Assembly: GCA_032622095.1 (NCBI GenBank)
Contig: CP136063.1
Span: 92,979,980 to 93,043,979, forward strand
Source of the DNA: Siphonodentalium dalli
Taxonomy: Eukaryota > Mollusca > Scaphopoda > Gadilida > Siphonodentaliidae
DNA: 64,000 nt
Reading direction: 5' to 3'
Below are positions 26,301-41,300 of this stretch, one piece after another (the first letter of the stretch is position 1; each line of letters begins with the position of its first letter). The position numbers were made by a program, and so were the translations under genes. Under the pieces are notes generated by a model that did not search any database, was not told the DNA's origin, and saw only the letters and a list, made by a program, of their open reading frames with translations.

Positions 26301-29300
26301 GATCTAGGTTGCCCGATTAAGGCCTAACAAAAAAATACGTTTGTTTCCGCTAACGAGCTGAAAAAAATTAGGGTAGGTAGGCTTAACTTTTTTTTTTTGG
26401 TTAACTTTTTTTTTTCAGTATCTTTAAAAATAACTGTATAATACTTGTCAATAACCCAAACTATGCACTTCTAAGCCCCAATCATGTTAACTCAGATGAC
26501 AGAGAAACTATAAACTCCAATTCAATCTTACATATGCTTTAATATTTACATATATACTACCGGTAGTCTATATACTAATATAGTCTTTAATAATCCTAAT
26601 ATTTCCCATATGGTCTGGCGACAACTGGAGTCAGTCCAGCACCACTGCACTGTTTACATATTGGAGTGACCGTCTTGTACCGATCTCTTAATGATGGCTT
26701 CAGAACACCACCTTCTCCTCCACATTCAGTGAAGGATCTAGGTATTTTTTTAGGACACCTGTTTTTGGGCAATGATATGCCAAAGGTATAACCTGAAGGC
26801 CTGAGCGGAGAAAGGTTTGGGAGGGGTGACCCCCCCTGCTGATGGTGGGGGTTCTCACCCTGGAAAATTTGTGAAAATCCATTGCATTTAGAGCTAATCT
26901 AGGGCAGAGTCAGTATTTTGAATTTTACTGAGAGGTTAATTTGATCAAGTTTCTCAAACATAACTTTGGAAATGTTGTATACCCCTTTTAAAAAAAGGGG
27001 GTGTATACTGTTTTGCACCTGTCCGTCCGTGCGTCTGTCCATACGTCCGTCCGATGTCTGTTCATGTCATATCTTGAACAGTAGTACTCGGATCTCGATG
27101 AAATTAGGTATGGATGTTCACTACTATGAGGACATTAAATAGAGGGTTCCATCGTTTTGTTCGGATTTTCCATTCTAGAGTGTTTCATCTTTGTTTATCT
27201 GGAAATGTTGGCATTTTGGTCTGTCTGGGGGCTGTTCATGTCGTAACTTCAACAGTTGTGCTGGGATCTCAATGAAAATTGGTACGGATGTTCACTACTA
27301 TGAGGACATTCAATAGAGGGTTCCATCGTTTTGTTCGAATTTTCCATTATAGACTTATACATCTTTGTTTATCTGGAAATATTGGCTTTTTGGTCCGTCT
27401 GGTGTCTGTTCATGTCGTAACTTTAACAGTTGTGCTGGGATCTCAATGAAATTTGGTATGGATGTTCACTACTATGAGGACATTCAATAGAGGGTTCCAT
27501 TGTTCTGTTCCGCTTTTCCATTCTAGAGTTATTCATCTTTGTTTTTCTGGAAATGTTGGCTGTTTGGTCCATCGGATGTCTGTTCTGAGGTCATAACTTG
27601 AACAGTAATGCTCAGATCTCAATGAAATTTTGTATGGATGTTCACCACTATGAGGACATTTAATGGCACATTCAACTGTTTTGTTTTGGTTTTTTGTTTT
27701 ATAGTTATTCATCTTTGTTTACATGAAAATGGTGATTTTTTGGGTCCATCTGTCTAAGTATAGCAATCATAAGTTACAGATATGCCCACATCAGGCGGTA
27801 TGCGCTAAGAGGGTATGCACCGGACGACAGTCGATCTCTTGTTTTATATGTATGAATTGGAAATGCTTATAAGATATTGTCAGATATCTTTTGGTTCAAT
27901 GGACTATGATTATCCTGCTTGAAATGAGACTTACCATTATCAGTCTAATTCATATAATAGGCTATTTTATAAAATTCAAGTGAGACACATACATAATATA
28001 CTACATTTAGTACAGAAACAATGTCTATTAAGTTAGTAATTACTATTTATAGTACTAATCTCTGTTAATTTTTCATTTGGTATTATGAGATCCCACCTGA
28101 TAACCAGGTTGATTGATCAAATTGTTAATGTTCCTGTACTGTATTTGATTGAAAAACTGAAGTCTGAAGGCTGAATGATAACAAACCTGAACTCAAACTA
28201 TTTGAAGTTTTCACAGATGAAAGCTAGATAAAGCCAAACATACTTTACAGTATGGTATGATTCCAACTGTTAAACTTAAATCTTTTTGTAAACTTAAATT
28301 TCTTATGGCAATATATATAAATATATTAATGTTTTGCATCTTGTTATGATATGAATTGGGACCTAAATCGGAAAAAAAAAAAAAAAAGTTTAATAAATTT
28401 TTTTTGTTTTTTTTTTTGGTCCGATTTTTTTTGTTTTTGCAATGGCAATAACAAGTTTAGGGTCGGGGGTTTAAAATAGGGTCGGTCGGGTTAGCGGAAA
28501 CAAATGTCTTTTTTTTTAGGACTAATTAGGGGAAAAACTTTCCAAAAATGAAATCCAGTTAATTAATACTTTGTTTTTAAAAGATCCTGTGCCAGTGCAT
28601 TCTCTTATATTACAGTCTCCCATATGGAGCCTCGCATATATAAGAGAATTCACTGGCTTACAAGGTCAATGTGAATATTGTTAGGCCAATGTATTCTCTT
28701 ATATATGCGAGGCTCCCTATGGGAGACTCGCATATATAAGAGAATGCATTGGCACAGGGTTTTCGCAAGATTTCAGGAAGCTCCAGTCATGGAAGGGTTA
28801 AGCTATTACATTCTGACATAATCTTTGCCAATTAACACCGTATTGTTGTAAGATTGCTGGTTTATCAAAAAAAATATTGTACCTACCTAGCTACCCAGCC
28901 CCAAAGATACGGGTCGGGGGAGGGGAATCACAAACTCATTTAAGGATGGCCTGAGTACCAAAAATTAAATGAGTTATACAGTAATGCTCTAATTAATCGA
29001 CCTCTTAACCACAGCAGAATTATGGGTAAATTTTCAGGATTTAGTCGGAAATATGGCTTGTTGCCATTCATCGGAAAGCTCTCACCGAGAGGTCGATTAA
29101 TTAGAGCATTACTGTAGTTATATGCTTACTTAGTGTCCGGGTGATAACCTTAGATTAATATAATTATCCAACTGATTTGAAGTTTGGTACCATACGTAAG
29201 ATTACTCATATGGAACTACAGTCTAATTATACCCCCTTTTAAAAAAAAGGGGGGTATACTGTTTTGCACCTGTCCGTCCGTCGTGCCGTGCGTGCATCTG

Positions 29301-32300
29301 TGCGTCTGTCCATCCGTACGTCCGTCCGTCCGATGTCTGTTCATGTCATAACTTGAACAGTAGTGCTCAGATCTCAATGAAATTAGGTATGGATGTTCAC
29401 TACTATGAGGACATTAAATAGAGTGTTCCATCGTTTTGTTCGGATTTTCCATTCTAGAGTTATTCTGACTTATTCATCTTTGTTTATCTGGAAATATTGG
29501 CTTTTTGGACTGTCTGGTGTCTGTTCATGTTGTAACTTCAACAGTTGTGCTGGGATCTCAATGAAATTTGGTATGGATGTTTACAACTATGAGGACATTA
29601 ACTAGAGGGTTCCATCGTTTTGTTCGGATTTTCTATTCTAGAGTTATTCATCTTTGTTTATCTGGAAATGTTGGATTTTTGGTCCGTCTGGTGTCTGTTC
29701 ATGTCGTAACTTCAACTGTTGTGCTGGGATCTCAATGAAATTTGTACGGATGTTCACTACTGTGAGGACATTCAATAGAGGGTTCCGTTGTTCTGTTCCG
29801 CTTTTCCATTCTAGAGTTATTCATCTTTGTTTATCTGGAAATGTTGGCTGTTTGGTCCATCCGATGTCTGTTCAGGTCATAACATGAACAGTAATGCTCG
29901 GATCTCAATTAAATTTTGTATGGATGTTCACCACTATGAGGACATTTAATGGCACATTCAACTTTTATTGTTTTTGTTTTGTTCTATAGTTATTCATCTT
30001 TGTTTATATGAAAATGATGATTTTCTGGGTCCAATCTGTCTGAGTATAGCAGTCATAAGTTATAGATATGCTCACACTAGGCGGTAATCCCCAAGGGGGT
30101 ATGCACCGGACGACAGTCCATCTCTTGTTATAACTAGACCAAGGTCTCATTACAGTCAACATAAGTTGAAAGTAATGAAAACTAGGTCTAGTCCTAATAA
30201 GGCACGATCATATGGAAGATATGCCCTAGAAATGAAAATCTCAAAATTACCATTTTTTGGAGCCACAATAGTGAAAAAATAAATTGTCTTCTAAATCAAG
30301 TCCATTTACTTTTTTCAAAAGTATAGGCACTATGGACGTTCGGACAATACCTAGCAGAGCACAAATTCCATTATCGTTGCCATGGCAACAGTCCAAGTAA
30401 TTATAGTGCTGGATTTTATGTCAGTCCTGTTACCAACCTTCAGAGGGCAAAATGTGGTGATCAAAATCAACATCAAGTGACACAAAATATAGTTATTGAT
30501 TAACTGCAGTCCTACAAAAGGATATGTAACAGGTTTCTAAAAATATCAAGCCTCATATTCAGTATAATGGACCTTCCAATGCCAATTGGACTGACCATTG
30601 TCCAAATTCTCTTATTCAGAATATTGTACAGACAAAAATATGATTGAAGTTGTGCATAATTTCTGTGTAAACACTTTCTTATTGCGGTGCGAATAGCCAG
30701 TAATGACCTCAGTTAGATCTATGTTGCACATAAATGAAACATCATTATTATTGGTGGTAACAGGACTGACACAATGTCAGTCCTGTTACCGCTGTCCAGG
30801 AAAACTTCATGACATGAACGTAGAGTTACATGATATGTCATGTGCGGACTGTCTGCATGTGTATGTGTCTGTCTGACTGTTGGGTGTAGACTACAGGATG
30901 GTTTGACCAATTGAGCTGAAAGTTTCAAATTTCGGGTGAGGGGGGGGGGGGGGGGGGTGTGTTCAGTCCAACGAATGTTTAAATTAGCGAATTGGTGTGC
31001 ACATGTGTTGTGACCTATTGACCTTTAAATATGAGGCCTCAAGCCTCATAATGGCTTGCATTATGGAACAATCATTCAAGAATTTCAATTACTTTGTTGT
31101 ATTTTGCCTTATCTAAAATTAATTTTGAAGTGTCAGTTTTGGAATTCACCAAGAATTGTTGCTCAACTGGATGCTGTTGAGCAACAATTATTGGTGAATT
31201 CCAAAACTGACATTTAGGTGGCTCAAACGTTAGTGTTCTATGCCAAGCCTTCTAGTTTTCCTGTCCCTATTTCTGGGGTCTAATTCCTGGTGTCAGATGT
31301 TATTATATGATGTTGATCTGAGTATTTGTCTTCAATAGTTTCCCGGGCTGCGACTATCGGGTGGAAAGGGGTTTCAGTTCGCATTACCAAATCATCAAGT
31401 TGATATACCGGTTTGTCCCATATGGCAACATCTTGAAATGGCTTAGGTAGCAGAGATTTCATGTAAACACAGCCAACCAATCATATCTATGTGAATCTCA
31501 TGACTCTACATAACCCGACATAACCCTTGAAATTTCTGTGTATGTATACAGGCTCACACATTTATTTTATCAGTAAAAATGTCACTCAACCCAGATACCC
31601 TTATGTCAGTCCTGTTACTTTCTACCCCTATTGGTAACAGGACTGACAGTAACAGGACTGACGTTTTCGGTGGTTTCATGACTCTAATGACAGAAGTGAA
31701 GGAAATCCCGATATAGAACATACAATTCTTTGCACCTTTCTACATATGTTTTCAAACTATAATGGAGTTATAGAATATCTGTCAGTTTTTCCTTGAGAGA
31801 ATGTGGTAACAGGACTGACACACAATTAACATACTCGCCAAAAATAAATCTTCTGTCAACTCAACCTTGAAAATCTTGAGAAACCAGCAGATATAAAACT
31901 TTCCGAGGTAATGACCTCCACTGCTACTGTTTTCTTGTAGTAACGAGAAAGTTTAGTGTTGTTCCATTTTGATTGTACTTCTCTTCAAAGTACTTGGTAA
32001 CAGGACTGACATAAAACTCATTACACCAAAACACATACTAGATATGGGAGAAATAACCATTCTTAATTTCAGAAAATAGAGCTCACGGGATAGTTGTGGT
32101 TGAAACGTTATGGTAGGAAGCAGATAAGAATGAACAATTCCATTAACCTAAAGAGTTCATGGTTGTATTCAAGGGAACCCAGGCTCATTACAGTGGGTTT
32201 TTGGGGGGTAACACTGATAACAAGATTAAAACCAAGTTCATTTTCATGTTTAATTTAGTTATGAGTTTCTTACGTATGTGGTGTTTCCCTAACCTTTTCC

Positions 32301-35300
32301 TTGAAACAGTTTGTTTTATGGCATACAACATATCGGGGTGTGCAAATCATGGATATAGAGCCATTACAAAAAAAATGGTAATTTTGAGATTTTCACATGG
32401 GAATAAACTAAGAACAAATAGACTGTTTAAGAATATCCAATTGGAGCTATACTTAATAAAATTCCTTCACATATCAACACCCCTCCTGACAAAGTTTTGC
32501 ATAAGCCCTCATGACATGGAAATTAAAGAGCGTCAGATATAGAGGATCTCACATGAGTTTCTATTTTATACGGAATTTATCAACCGAGTTCACTAAATTC
32601 GATTTGAACCGAGGTTTACCAAGGCTCAAATAGAATTTAGTGGACGAGGTTGATAAATTACGTATAAAATAGAACGAGTTTGAGATACCTTTTGTCACAT
32701 GATCAAATAAACGCGAAGCAACGCGAAGCAACGCGAAGCAACGCGAAGTATTCATCGAAAACAACAATCATAAACTTCAGCAATCGCAAGTCATTTAAAT
32801 AATGGAGTGACGTCATCGCATGCGCTAATATTACACGTGTGTCTTACCAATAATTATGAAGCTGGTTTTGTGGGTTAATTATGTGATAAAATCTAGTATT
32901 TATATAAACAGTAGATGAAAATGATAGAAAAGATGGAAAATGTTAACTACGTTATCGTGCTATTGGAAATGAAAGACATTTTTGAATAGAATGCCACAAG
33001 TTGAGCTCATTAAGACCCAAATTTATGTCAGAGGTGACAAGCTATTGCCCTCAGCTTCCAAATTTAGATTCCAAATCCAATCTAATTTGGCTTTAATATG
33101 TCAGTTGAAGATGAAAGTATACATTTGAAATTAATAATATATATATCTAATCTACATCAGGCAAGGAAAACATTACTTGAAGACTTAGCATGTACAGTAA
33201 TGCTCTAATTAATCGACTTCTTAACCACAGCAGAATTATGGGTAACTTTTCAGGATTTAGTCGGAAATATGGCTTGTTGCCATTCATCGGAAAGCTCTCG
33301 CTGAGAGCTTTCCGATGAATGGCAACAAGCCATATTTCCGACTAAATCCTGAAAAGTTACTCATAATTCTGCTGTGGTTAAGAAGTCAATTAATTAGAGT
33401 ATTACTGTAACTAGTATTGAATCACTGTGCTCGTTGATCCCTGCCTACCACTTCAGGCTTTACAACTGACGTATTGAGACATTGTTCATATAATTTCAGC
33501 TTTATACTATAGGTCATTCTCTTTAAAAGACAACGATAATCCTAACGGATTTACTTCTCTAGAAATGTCCACTAAATTTCATTTCTACATCGACGCGGCA
33601 TTCCCAACATGATGTAATAAACCATATCCAAATATGGAGTGCATTCCTGGTGTAGTAAATGTTTGTGAGAATCGTTGACTGATAAAAACTCGATGACGTG
33701 TCCTATATATATTGTGATGAGTAAAATGAGTTATAGATATATCTCCTGTATTCAGTTTTCCAACAATAGTTGAGTTTGACAATGAGTGGGAAACTTGTCA
33801 ACACGTCATCTCTGATCTGTGAAGTGATCCGTTATGCCATAAACCAATGAAATCACACGCGTGCTTGCCACTCTCCAATGAAATGGAGGGAATCCCATCA
33901 ATTCAGTAATGATTGTGAATGAGATTTCCAGAGAGTAAATATTGTAAAACTAAACTTTTCGTCGGCTTTTTAAAGAGACTGACTATAGGTTACATGTCTT
34001 ACAAATTAACTTTGATTCCCAGGCATCTTGGAGAACTCTTGTTCTGAATTCAGAGGCTTGGGAGAGCGCAAGTAAAAATTCATCTATGATAGGAGTATAA
34101 ACTTACAGTAGCCTATAAATTATTACATGTAGGTCAGCTGGTACCGGTATATACATACATTTTTTGGGGGTGAGGGTTGTAGTATTTTGTTTTTCTTGCT
34201 TCTTATGCTCATGTAGTGCTCCCCATTTCCCATGTAAAGTTTAGGCATGTCAGTGTTATGCTTGTTTTGCACTTCAGTATTTCAAAAGAAATAATTAAAA
34301 GTGTCTTCAAATGAAAGCAATTGTCCATAAATAAATAGTTATTAATAGACTTAGCTAACATTATATTATATTTAGCCCTTAAATTAACCTCAATATATAG
34401 ATCCCTAAGATATCTATTCATTGATCATCTATCTAACTAATAAAGCTCAATTTTGTTTGTTTGTATGTTTGTTTGTTTGTTTGTTTGTCTGTCTGCTTAT
34501 AGGCGACCAACTGGATGGACCATCAGAGCTGAAAATGTGCATAGGGGTAATTTGACCCGGGGAGCATTACCAGATAGGTCCCGTTGACCTCAGATGTCTT
34601 AATAGGGCACTAATAACTATTTTGTATATATTTTGGCTAAAAGCAACCAAACGGTTGAACACTTGGAGCTGAAAGTTTCTACATATTGGTAAAAAGACCC
34701 TGTGAATCTTATTAGATAGGTCCGGTTGACCTCAGATGTCTTAAAACTAAAAGGACACTACTATAAATTAGTTTAACTAATTAATTAACTATATAATTTG
34801 ACATTGGGATAAATTGACCCATAGAGTGTCATGAGATAGATGCCGTTGACCTCAGATGACTTAAAGGGGAAAATATGAACAATAAAGTGCATTTCTTATC
34901 AGCTTTAATAGAAGATATGTAAGAACATTGTCCGAGAATTTGTTTATTTTCATTGCATGCATGACGCTGAATTGATGATACAATCGCAAATGTCGGTCAG
35001 TGACCAACTTCTTATGTTGAATAAACTGTAAACAATTTATTAAATATATTTATGAAATTTTGTTTTGTGATTAGTTCACTTGAAAAATTAAAGATCAATT
35101 GAAAACTTGGTTATTGAAAATGGCACTGGAATGCTCACGTGTTTCAAAATTTATAGAATGAACTCACCGTTTCTGAAGTCGCAAAAAAAGTTAACATGCC
35201 AGTAATTTACTTGGTTATCGTAGTTAAATAATACTACCGAACTACAGTAATTCTCTAAGTAATCGAGAGCTTTCCGATGAATGGCAACAAGCCATATTTC

Positions 35301-38300
35301 CGACTAAATCCTGAAAAGTTACCCATAATTCTGCTGTGGTTAAGAAGTCGATTACTTAGAGCATTACTGTAACATTACCGGCAGAATGATATCACATGTC
35401 AACCACTAGCATTCACAGTGGTACCACTTGACTGCATTACAACCGCAGTCATTAATGGCTTACAACCTTGTTAAATGGGTTGATTAATTAGAACATAGCT
35501 GTACCACTAGAGGTAAGAATGTACATGTATACACAAAAATGTGCTATCTAGTATAAAAAGACAGCTAGTTTTTAATATTTTCTACCCTCTATGACATCAA
35601 GGTTGGGATCGTGAACATTGTATTTCACTATTGGTGTTCATGTATTTCTAGGGTTTGAACGTGATCATACCAGTGGTTGATTCAGTCAGGTATGTCCAGA
35701 TACTGAAGGAGCAAGCAATCGATATTCCACACCAATCTGCTATCAGTAGAGGTAAGATTTGTCCAATTCTTGACATATTCAAGACTTCTAATATCACGGT
35801 GGGGAATCACGTGGTTTCGAGGTTGGTGAGTACAACGCATACAAAATGGCCAAGGCCATTGCAAACACAACACACATAATATATGAGGAACTGACACAGA
35901 ACACAGCATTTTCACTGTTACGAGCATATGCTAGTTTATTTTTTTAAACAAGTTGATACCTTATTTGTTCCGCAATCAGGCTTGTCAAAGTACCGCCGGT
36001 ACCAAGGTAGTCTGTACCGGTACTGAGTTGGAACCGCGGGTACCGGTACCAGTACTGGTGTTGTATTGTTTATTCCACTACGTATCACACATTCAAAAGA
36101 GTATATTCTAATGTGGTAATTACTGGTAATGTATGGCACTTTGTGCCAGTTTTTGGTGATTGTTGTGGATGACAAATACAACCATGTCAGACTATCCTAA
36201 TGCACGTATGCCACAGCAGCCACACATAAATGTGTGACATACATGCATTAGTATAGTCTGAAATAGTTGGATTTATCACCCACAACAATCACCTAAAATG
36301 TGCCATAATTTAGGCAGCCTGATAGTTGTTAGAACTTTTATGTTTAGGGCTTCAGGCGCTCAAATACATACATCGGAAAGATGGGTATATATATATGGTG
36401 AACGACAATTTAAACTGAAATAAATTTTATGTACCTGCAAGGCTGCAATCCTCGTATGTAAGTTATAATGTAACACACATTGAGTCAATGACACATGTAT
36501 ACATTGTTGAATAAAATGATAACAGCTTCAAGACTTTGCATCCACCGCCGCGTGTTTGATCCGTGGACACATAGTAGCATGCCATAATGCAAGCGGCAGT
36601 TGCGGCACACTTAAAAGAGCAAAGTTCCTTCAATTTTAATCGATCTATACTGATATATTTACTGTTTTTGGCGAGTACCGAGAACCGTCGGTACTGAGTA
36701 TCAGAACCGGTACCGTTGAAACGGCCAAGTACCGCTGGTACCGGTACCGGTACTGGTACCGGTTGAAAAGCCTGTCCGCAATACTCAGCGGTTTTCTATA
36801 ACATTCTGACCAAAGTTGCCAGTTGGAGGTGTGTGGAATACACAATTCCGGAGATACATCTTGGAGAATCCTACGATTGACAACTTTGGTCAGAATGTTT
36901 GAGAAACAAATGTGGGTTGGACACAAATGAGGTATCAGCTTGTTTGAAAAATAGTATAGCATCTGCTAGTAGCTCATAAAATACTACGTAATATGTCATA
37001 TCTTAATTTTTTATTACCTTTTTCCTCGTTTCTGGTCGCGTTTTCGGTCACCTTGGCCATTTTGAATGCGTGATACTCATCAACTCAAAACCACGTGATT
37101 CCCACCATGAATATTATAACAGCGTGTTCCACTGCAAATTGTATAAAAATTTCTTCAATACCATTTAAAACTTATCACGTTTTGTATGTGGTGTATACTG
37201 CTATCTATGTATGTTTGTGTAGAACAAACACAATGCACAACTGAATTTAAATGTTTTGTTGGTTAGAGGCGCGGTAGGCCTTCGCGGTGGGTATTGCTGT
37301 CATAAATTTATTGAATAAATTGTCTGTTAAAACCGCCATAAACAGAAAGAATATTAAAATATAGACAGACCTTGTTCTTATACCAATCATAAATATTGCG
37401 TAAATAGCATGTTAGTGTCAAGTTCGTACATTTTGATATGTAAACAAAGACCAAAAATGTTACAGGACCTGGCTTTTGTTTTCATAACACAGCATACAAG
37501 CTTGACAATAACATACTATTTACGCGATATTTATGATCGGTATAAGAACAAAATATGTCTATATTTGAATATTCTTTCTGTTTATGGCAGTTTTAACGAG
37601 TGTGACTATTTTAACAGCATAAGCACCATGAAGGCCATCCGTATCTTTAAGTTTCAGATAACTTAAGGACATACTCCATGAGATTGAACCATTCTTGTGT
37701 GTCAATTGTACATCAGGGTCTGCATTTATTCCACATCCTTTGGAATTTGCCTTGGCAATATGCATCCTTATATTCTGTGAGTCCATCACTTGATTTTTGT
37801 CGAAACATTTCATATTAAATTAGTAATTGTTTTCTTTTGGGAGACTATCGAAATTATGTTGTTCATCTGCTCAGAGATCCTGATGACCTCTTCATAAACA
37901 TTTGATGAATATATAATAATATATAATATATAATATTTTGGTACTACAGGGTAGTGCTGAAACGGTTGACCTATTTTTGTAGCCGGTTAACCGCGACGTG
38001 TAACCGGATCATAACCGGTTATCCGCTATTTTCAACCTATGACTTTACACTGATTATTTACACCATAATATGTACCAATATATCAGCATAATTTGATTTA
38101 TTAACTGTATGGCAAACTCGCGTAATGTTTACACAGACAGAGCTTGTATTAAACGAATGTAAATCACCAAACACGAACGTCACAAAGCCACGTGTTGACA
38201 ACTTGGCAGATAACACAGTGAACTCGCAGTGTTTATAAATAGACGTGTCATCATGACATGCTTGACCTGTTTGTACTGCAGTTGCGACTGCTACCTGACT

Positions 38301-41300
38301 TGTTATCGTTCTCGTTTTGGGAAGAATATTGTGTGACCTATATACATATGTTCGTACATGCAAATATCGGCAGTTTTTTATTGCCATTATAGCGATTACG
38401 GGACTGGCCGATTATTAAGTCATGTGACTCAGGTATTCTAACTGCTGGGTGTTCTTTGGCGATTTGAGATGGATAGGATGACTGACGACCGATAAACACA
38501 ATTATGAAGTTTGTGAACTTTATGAAGTTATACAAATGAAAATTTAAAAAACAGCTGAAAACCGGCTGAAAACAGTGTTTTCTGTTAGAAGACAACCAAA
38601 TGCTGAGAATTAGTCATTAGGATGCAAATAAGTCCGACTGCACGGGAACACCACTTTGATTCGAGTTCATTTGAACTTCATCGACTGAGATTACTCAAAC
38701 TCAGTAATGTTAGAAGTATGTAAATAGGGTTGGTTCTCAGAGTTTGCATTCTGCCAATTTCTCTTTGAAATGTGCCGAGACATCTGATTTACCCATTTCT
38801 TGGGTACCGTACCCATGATACTGTCTACAAGTAGTCAGTCGGAGAGTAGATGTCAAATGACCACGCCGTACTGCAGTGAAAACGATTGTATTGATCTTTG
38901 CCGATGACCCAGTGGCGTCAGTGCACAAGTTCTACCGGACATCGGAACATCAAAGATGACGTCATGCATCTTTGATGTTTAGCCGCCGATGCCAGACTAT
39001 GTAATCTGCCATTCATGGAAGACTTTTGATCTGGCACCAGATTTTGACTTTTAATACGCGTAATTTCGAATGTATACCCCTCTGAGTGATTACGTTTGTA
39101 GCAAAATTGATAAAGTACCCATGTTTATAAGCTACTGTTATCAGTCTATGCCGATTAAGGACCTGAATACGTTAGTTTTTATCAGTGGCATTGCATGTGT
39201 GTATTACATAGCGGTTAACCGATGGATCGGTTGCCGACGGTAGCCGGTTGTCAACCGGATATCCGGATATCCGTTTCAGCACTACTACAGGGTTGCCCGT
39301 CAAAATGATGGGTGACAAACATGACACACAGGACAATCATCTGAAGAATTAGTAAATTATTAATGTCCCTTCAAGTAATTCAAAATAATTATTAATCACC
39401 TCAGGTAAACGGCACCTAAAAAATTGCATGACACACTCCGGATAAAGTTACCTTCTATATTTTAAGCTGATAATAAATGCTCTTTATTGTTAATTATTAG
39501 TTCCCCTTTATGTCATTTGAGGTCAACCTGTGTGTCATGTAACTCATGTTACCTATGTACATGTATGTGCACCAAGTTTCCCCACATATCTGTTGAGCTG
39601 ATGATAAACACTGAAAGTTGGTCATGCAATTCATTATCCCACCTTTAAGTAATTACCTGAGGTCAAAGGTGCCTACTAGTATGCAATGCTATTCCCGTGG
39701 TCATGTGAACATAGGTTTACCAATTTTCCTACATATATCATGTAAGCTTATAATGAATGCTTTGTTTTACTCATTTATGCCCCTTTAAATGAAAAATCTA
39801 TTTTGGAACACTTTCTGAAATAGGCAACAAACAAAATCGGATGCGTCATGTGATGACCTTCAATTTGATATATAGAAACCTTTGTTGGAGGGTGGGGTGG
39901 TACAGCCAACTCGAAAAATATCTTGCTTGGCCCACAGAGTTTGGGCTTTTATATATATTATTGTCAGTTTACTGGTTATGAACACAGCACAAGTTCAAAT
40001 TTGAGTATGGTCCGACCATACCCATATTTGAACTTGTGCTGTGTTCATAACCAGTAAGCATTGGTCCACACGTTTTTCCAAGGGTTTATAATAAACACTG
40101 TTTATATGTGAATTACTCACATGAAAATACAAATCAAGCTTGAATATGTGTCCTCTCTGGTTATTTAAAAGTTGCCAATTTATTTAGTTTCTGGATGACC
40201 ACTTGCTTTCAAATGTTAGTTACTGTAACGCATAAGTATTGGTGGATTCCATTTCAAGCCTTGAAATAGTGTGTCGGTCATTTGCAGAATGAGGTCCCCA
40301 GAGGGTGAATTTAGTGATGCTACCCCGCATAGTGGGCTAGCATCACCAAATTCACCCTCTGGGAACCTTATTCTGCTGAGGTGTAAGCAGAATGAGGTCC
40401 CCAGAGGGTGAATTTGGTGATGCTAGCCCACTATATGGGGTAGCATCACTAAATTCACCCTCTGGGGACCCCATTCTTCAAATGACAGACACTATTTCAA
40501 GGCTTGTTCCATTTGTTCTAATTAACATATAAAATGTTTTCTCTTGATTTAGTTTCTAATACAATTAATATAAGTTAAATCATATTCTTCTTTCAGATAA
40601 TGTTACTTTACAGATAGATGGAGTTCTGTATCTGAGAGTTGTGAACCCATACAAGGTATGTGTTTCTTGTGGCAACATCAGCTTAGGCAATTACTAAAAA
40701 TTTGCTAGATTCAGGGTTTCCGCCAGGGGGAAATTAATGAGTCCGTATTGGGGAAACACATAACGTGACGGGACGTCCATGGTTTGTCCCGTCTGGTGAA
40801 AATTTTGTTATTTGACACTGAAAAGTAGCAATTTCCTTGCAGCTAAGAGTCCCACAAAGCAACCCAAAGCTACGTATATATTACGCAAGTCAATCATTTC
40901 CATGGGTGCTTTAATTCTGTTGATGGTGTCCAGATAATCAATCAATTAGTTACGCACGTAAGACTGCGTCTGATTGAAGACTATATATTAATGAACAAGC
41001 TACGAGTTAGTGTTTACAAATTTATACAATAAGATTCCGACAGGTATAATGAATCTAAACACTACAAAGCATCTATGCATTGACCAATAATAGATAAGCA
41101 AGGAGAATTGAATAAAGTATTTCCTAGAATTTCAAGCAGCTTCTGTGAAAATGAAACCGACAGCTAGGATATACGCTGTCAATCGTAAAACTATTTGTGC
41201 GCTGTGATGTCATACTGCAGGGTTTGTCTGCAGGAGATATTTATAGCGGCGGAATACGAATGGTAGCGACATCTTTCACTGGGAATGCGTAGCTTATTCA

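Noticed and set aside
32159-32542. 127-codon plus-strand open frame, the second longest in the window
   Set aside because: No recognisable domain, crosses the end of the GTAACAGGACTGAC element, and lacks splice or promoter context.
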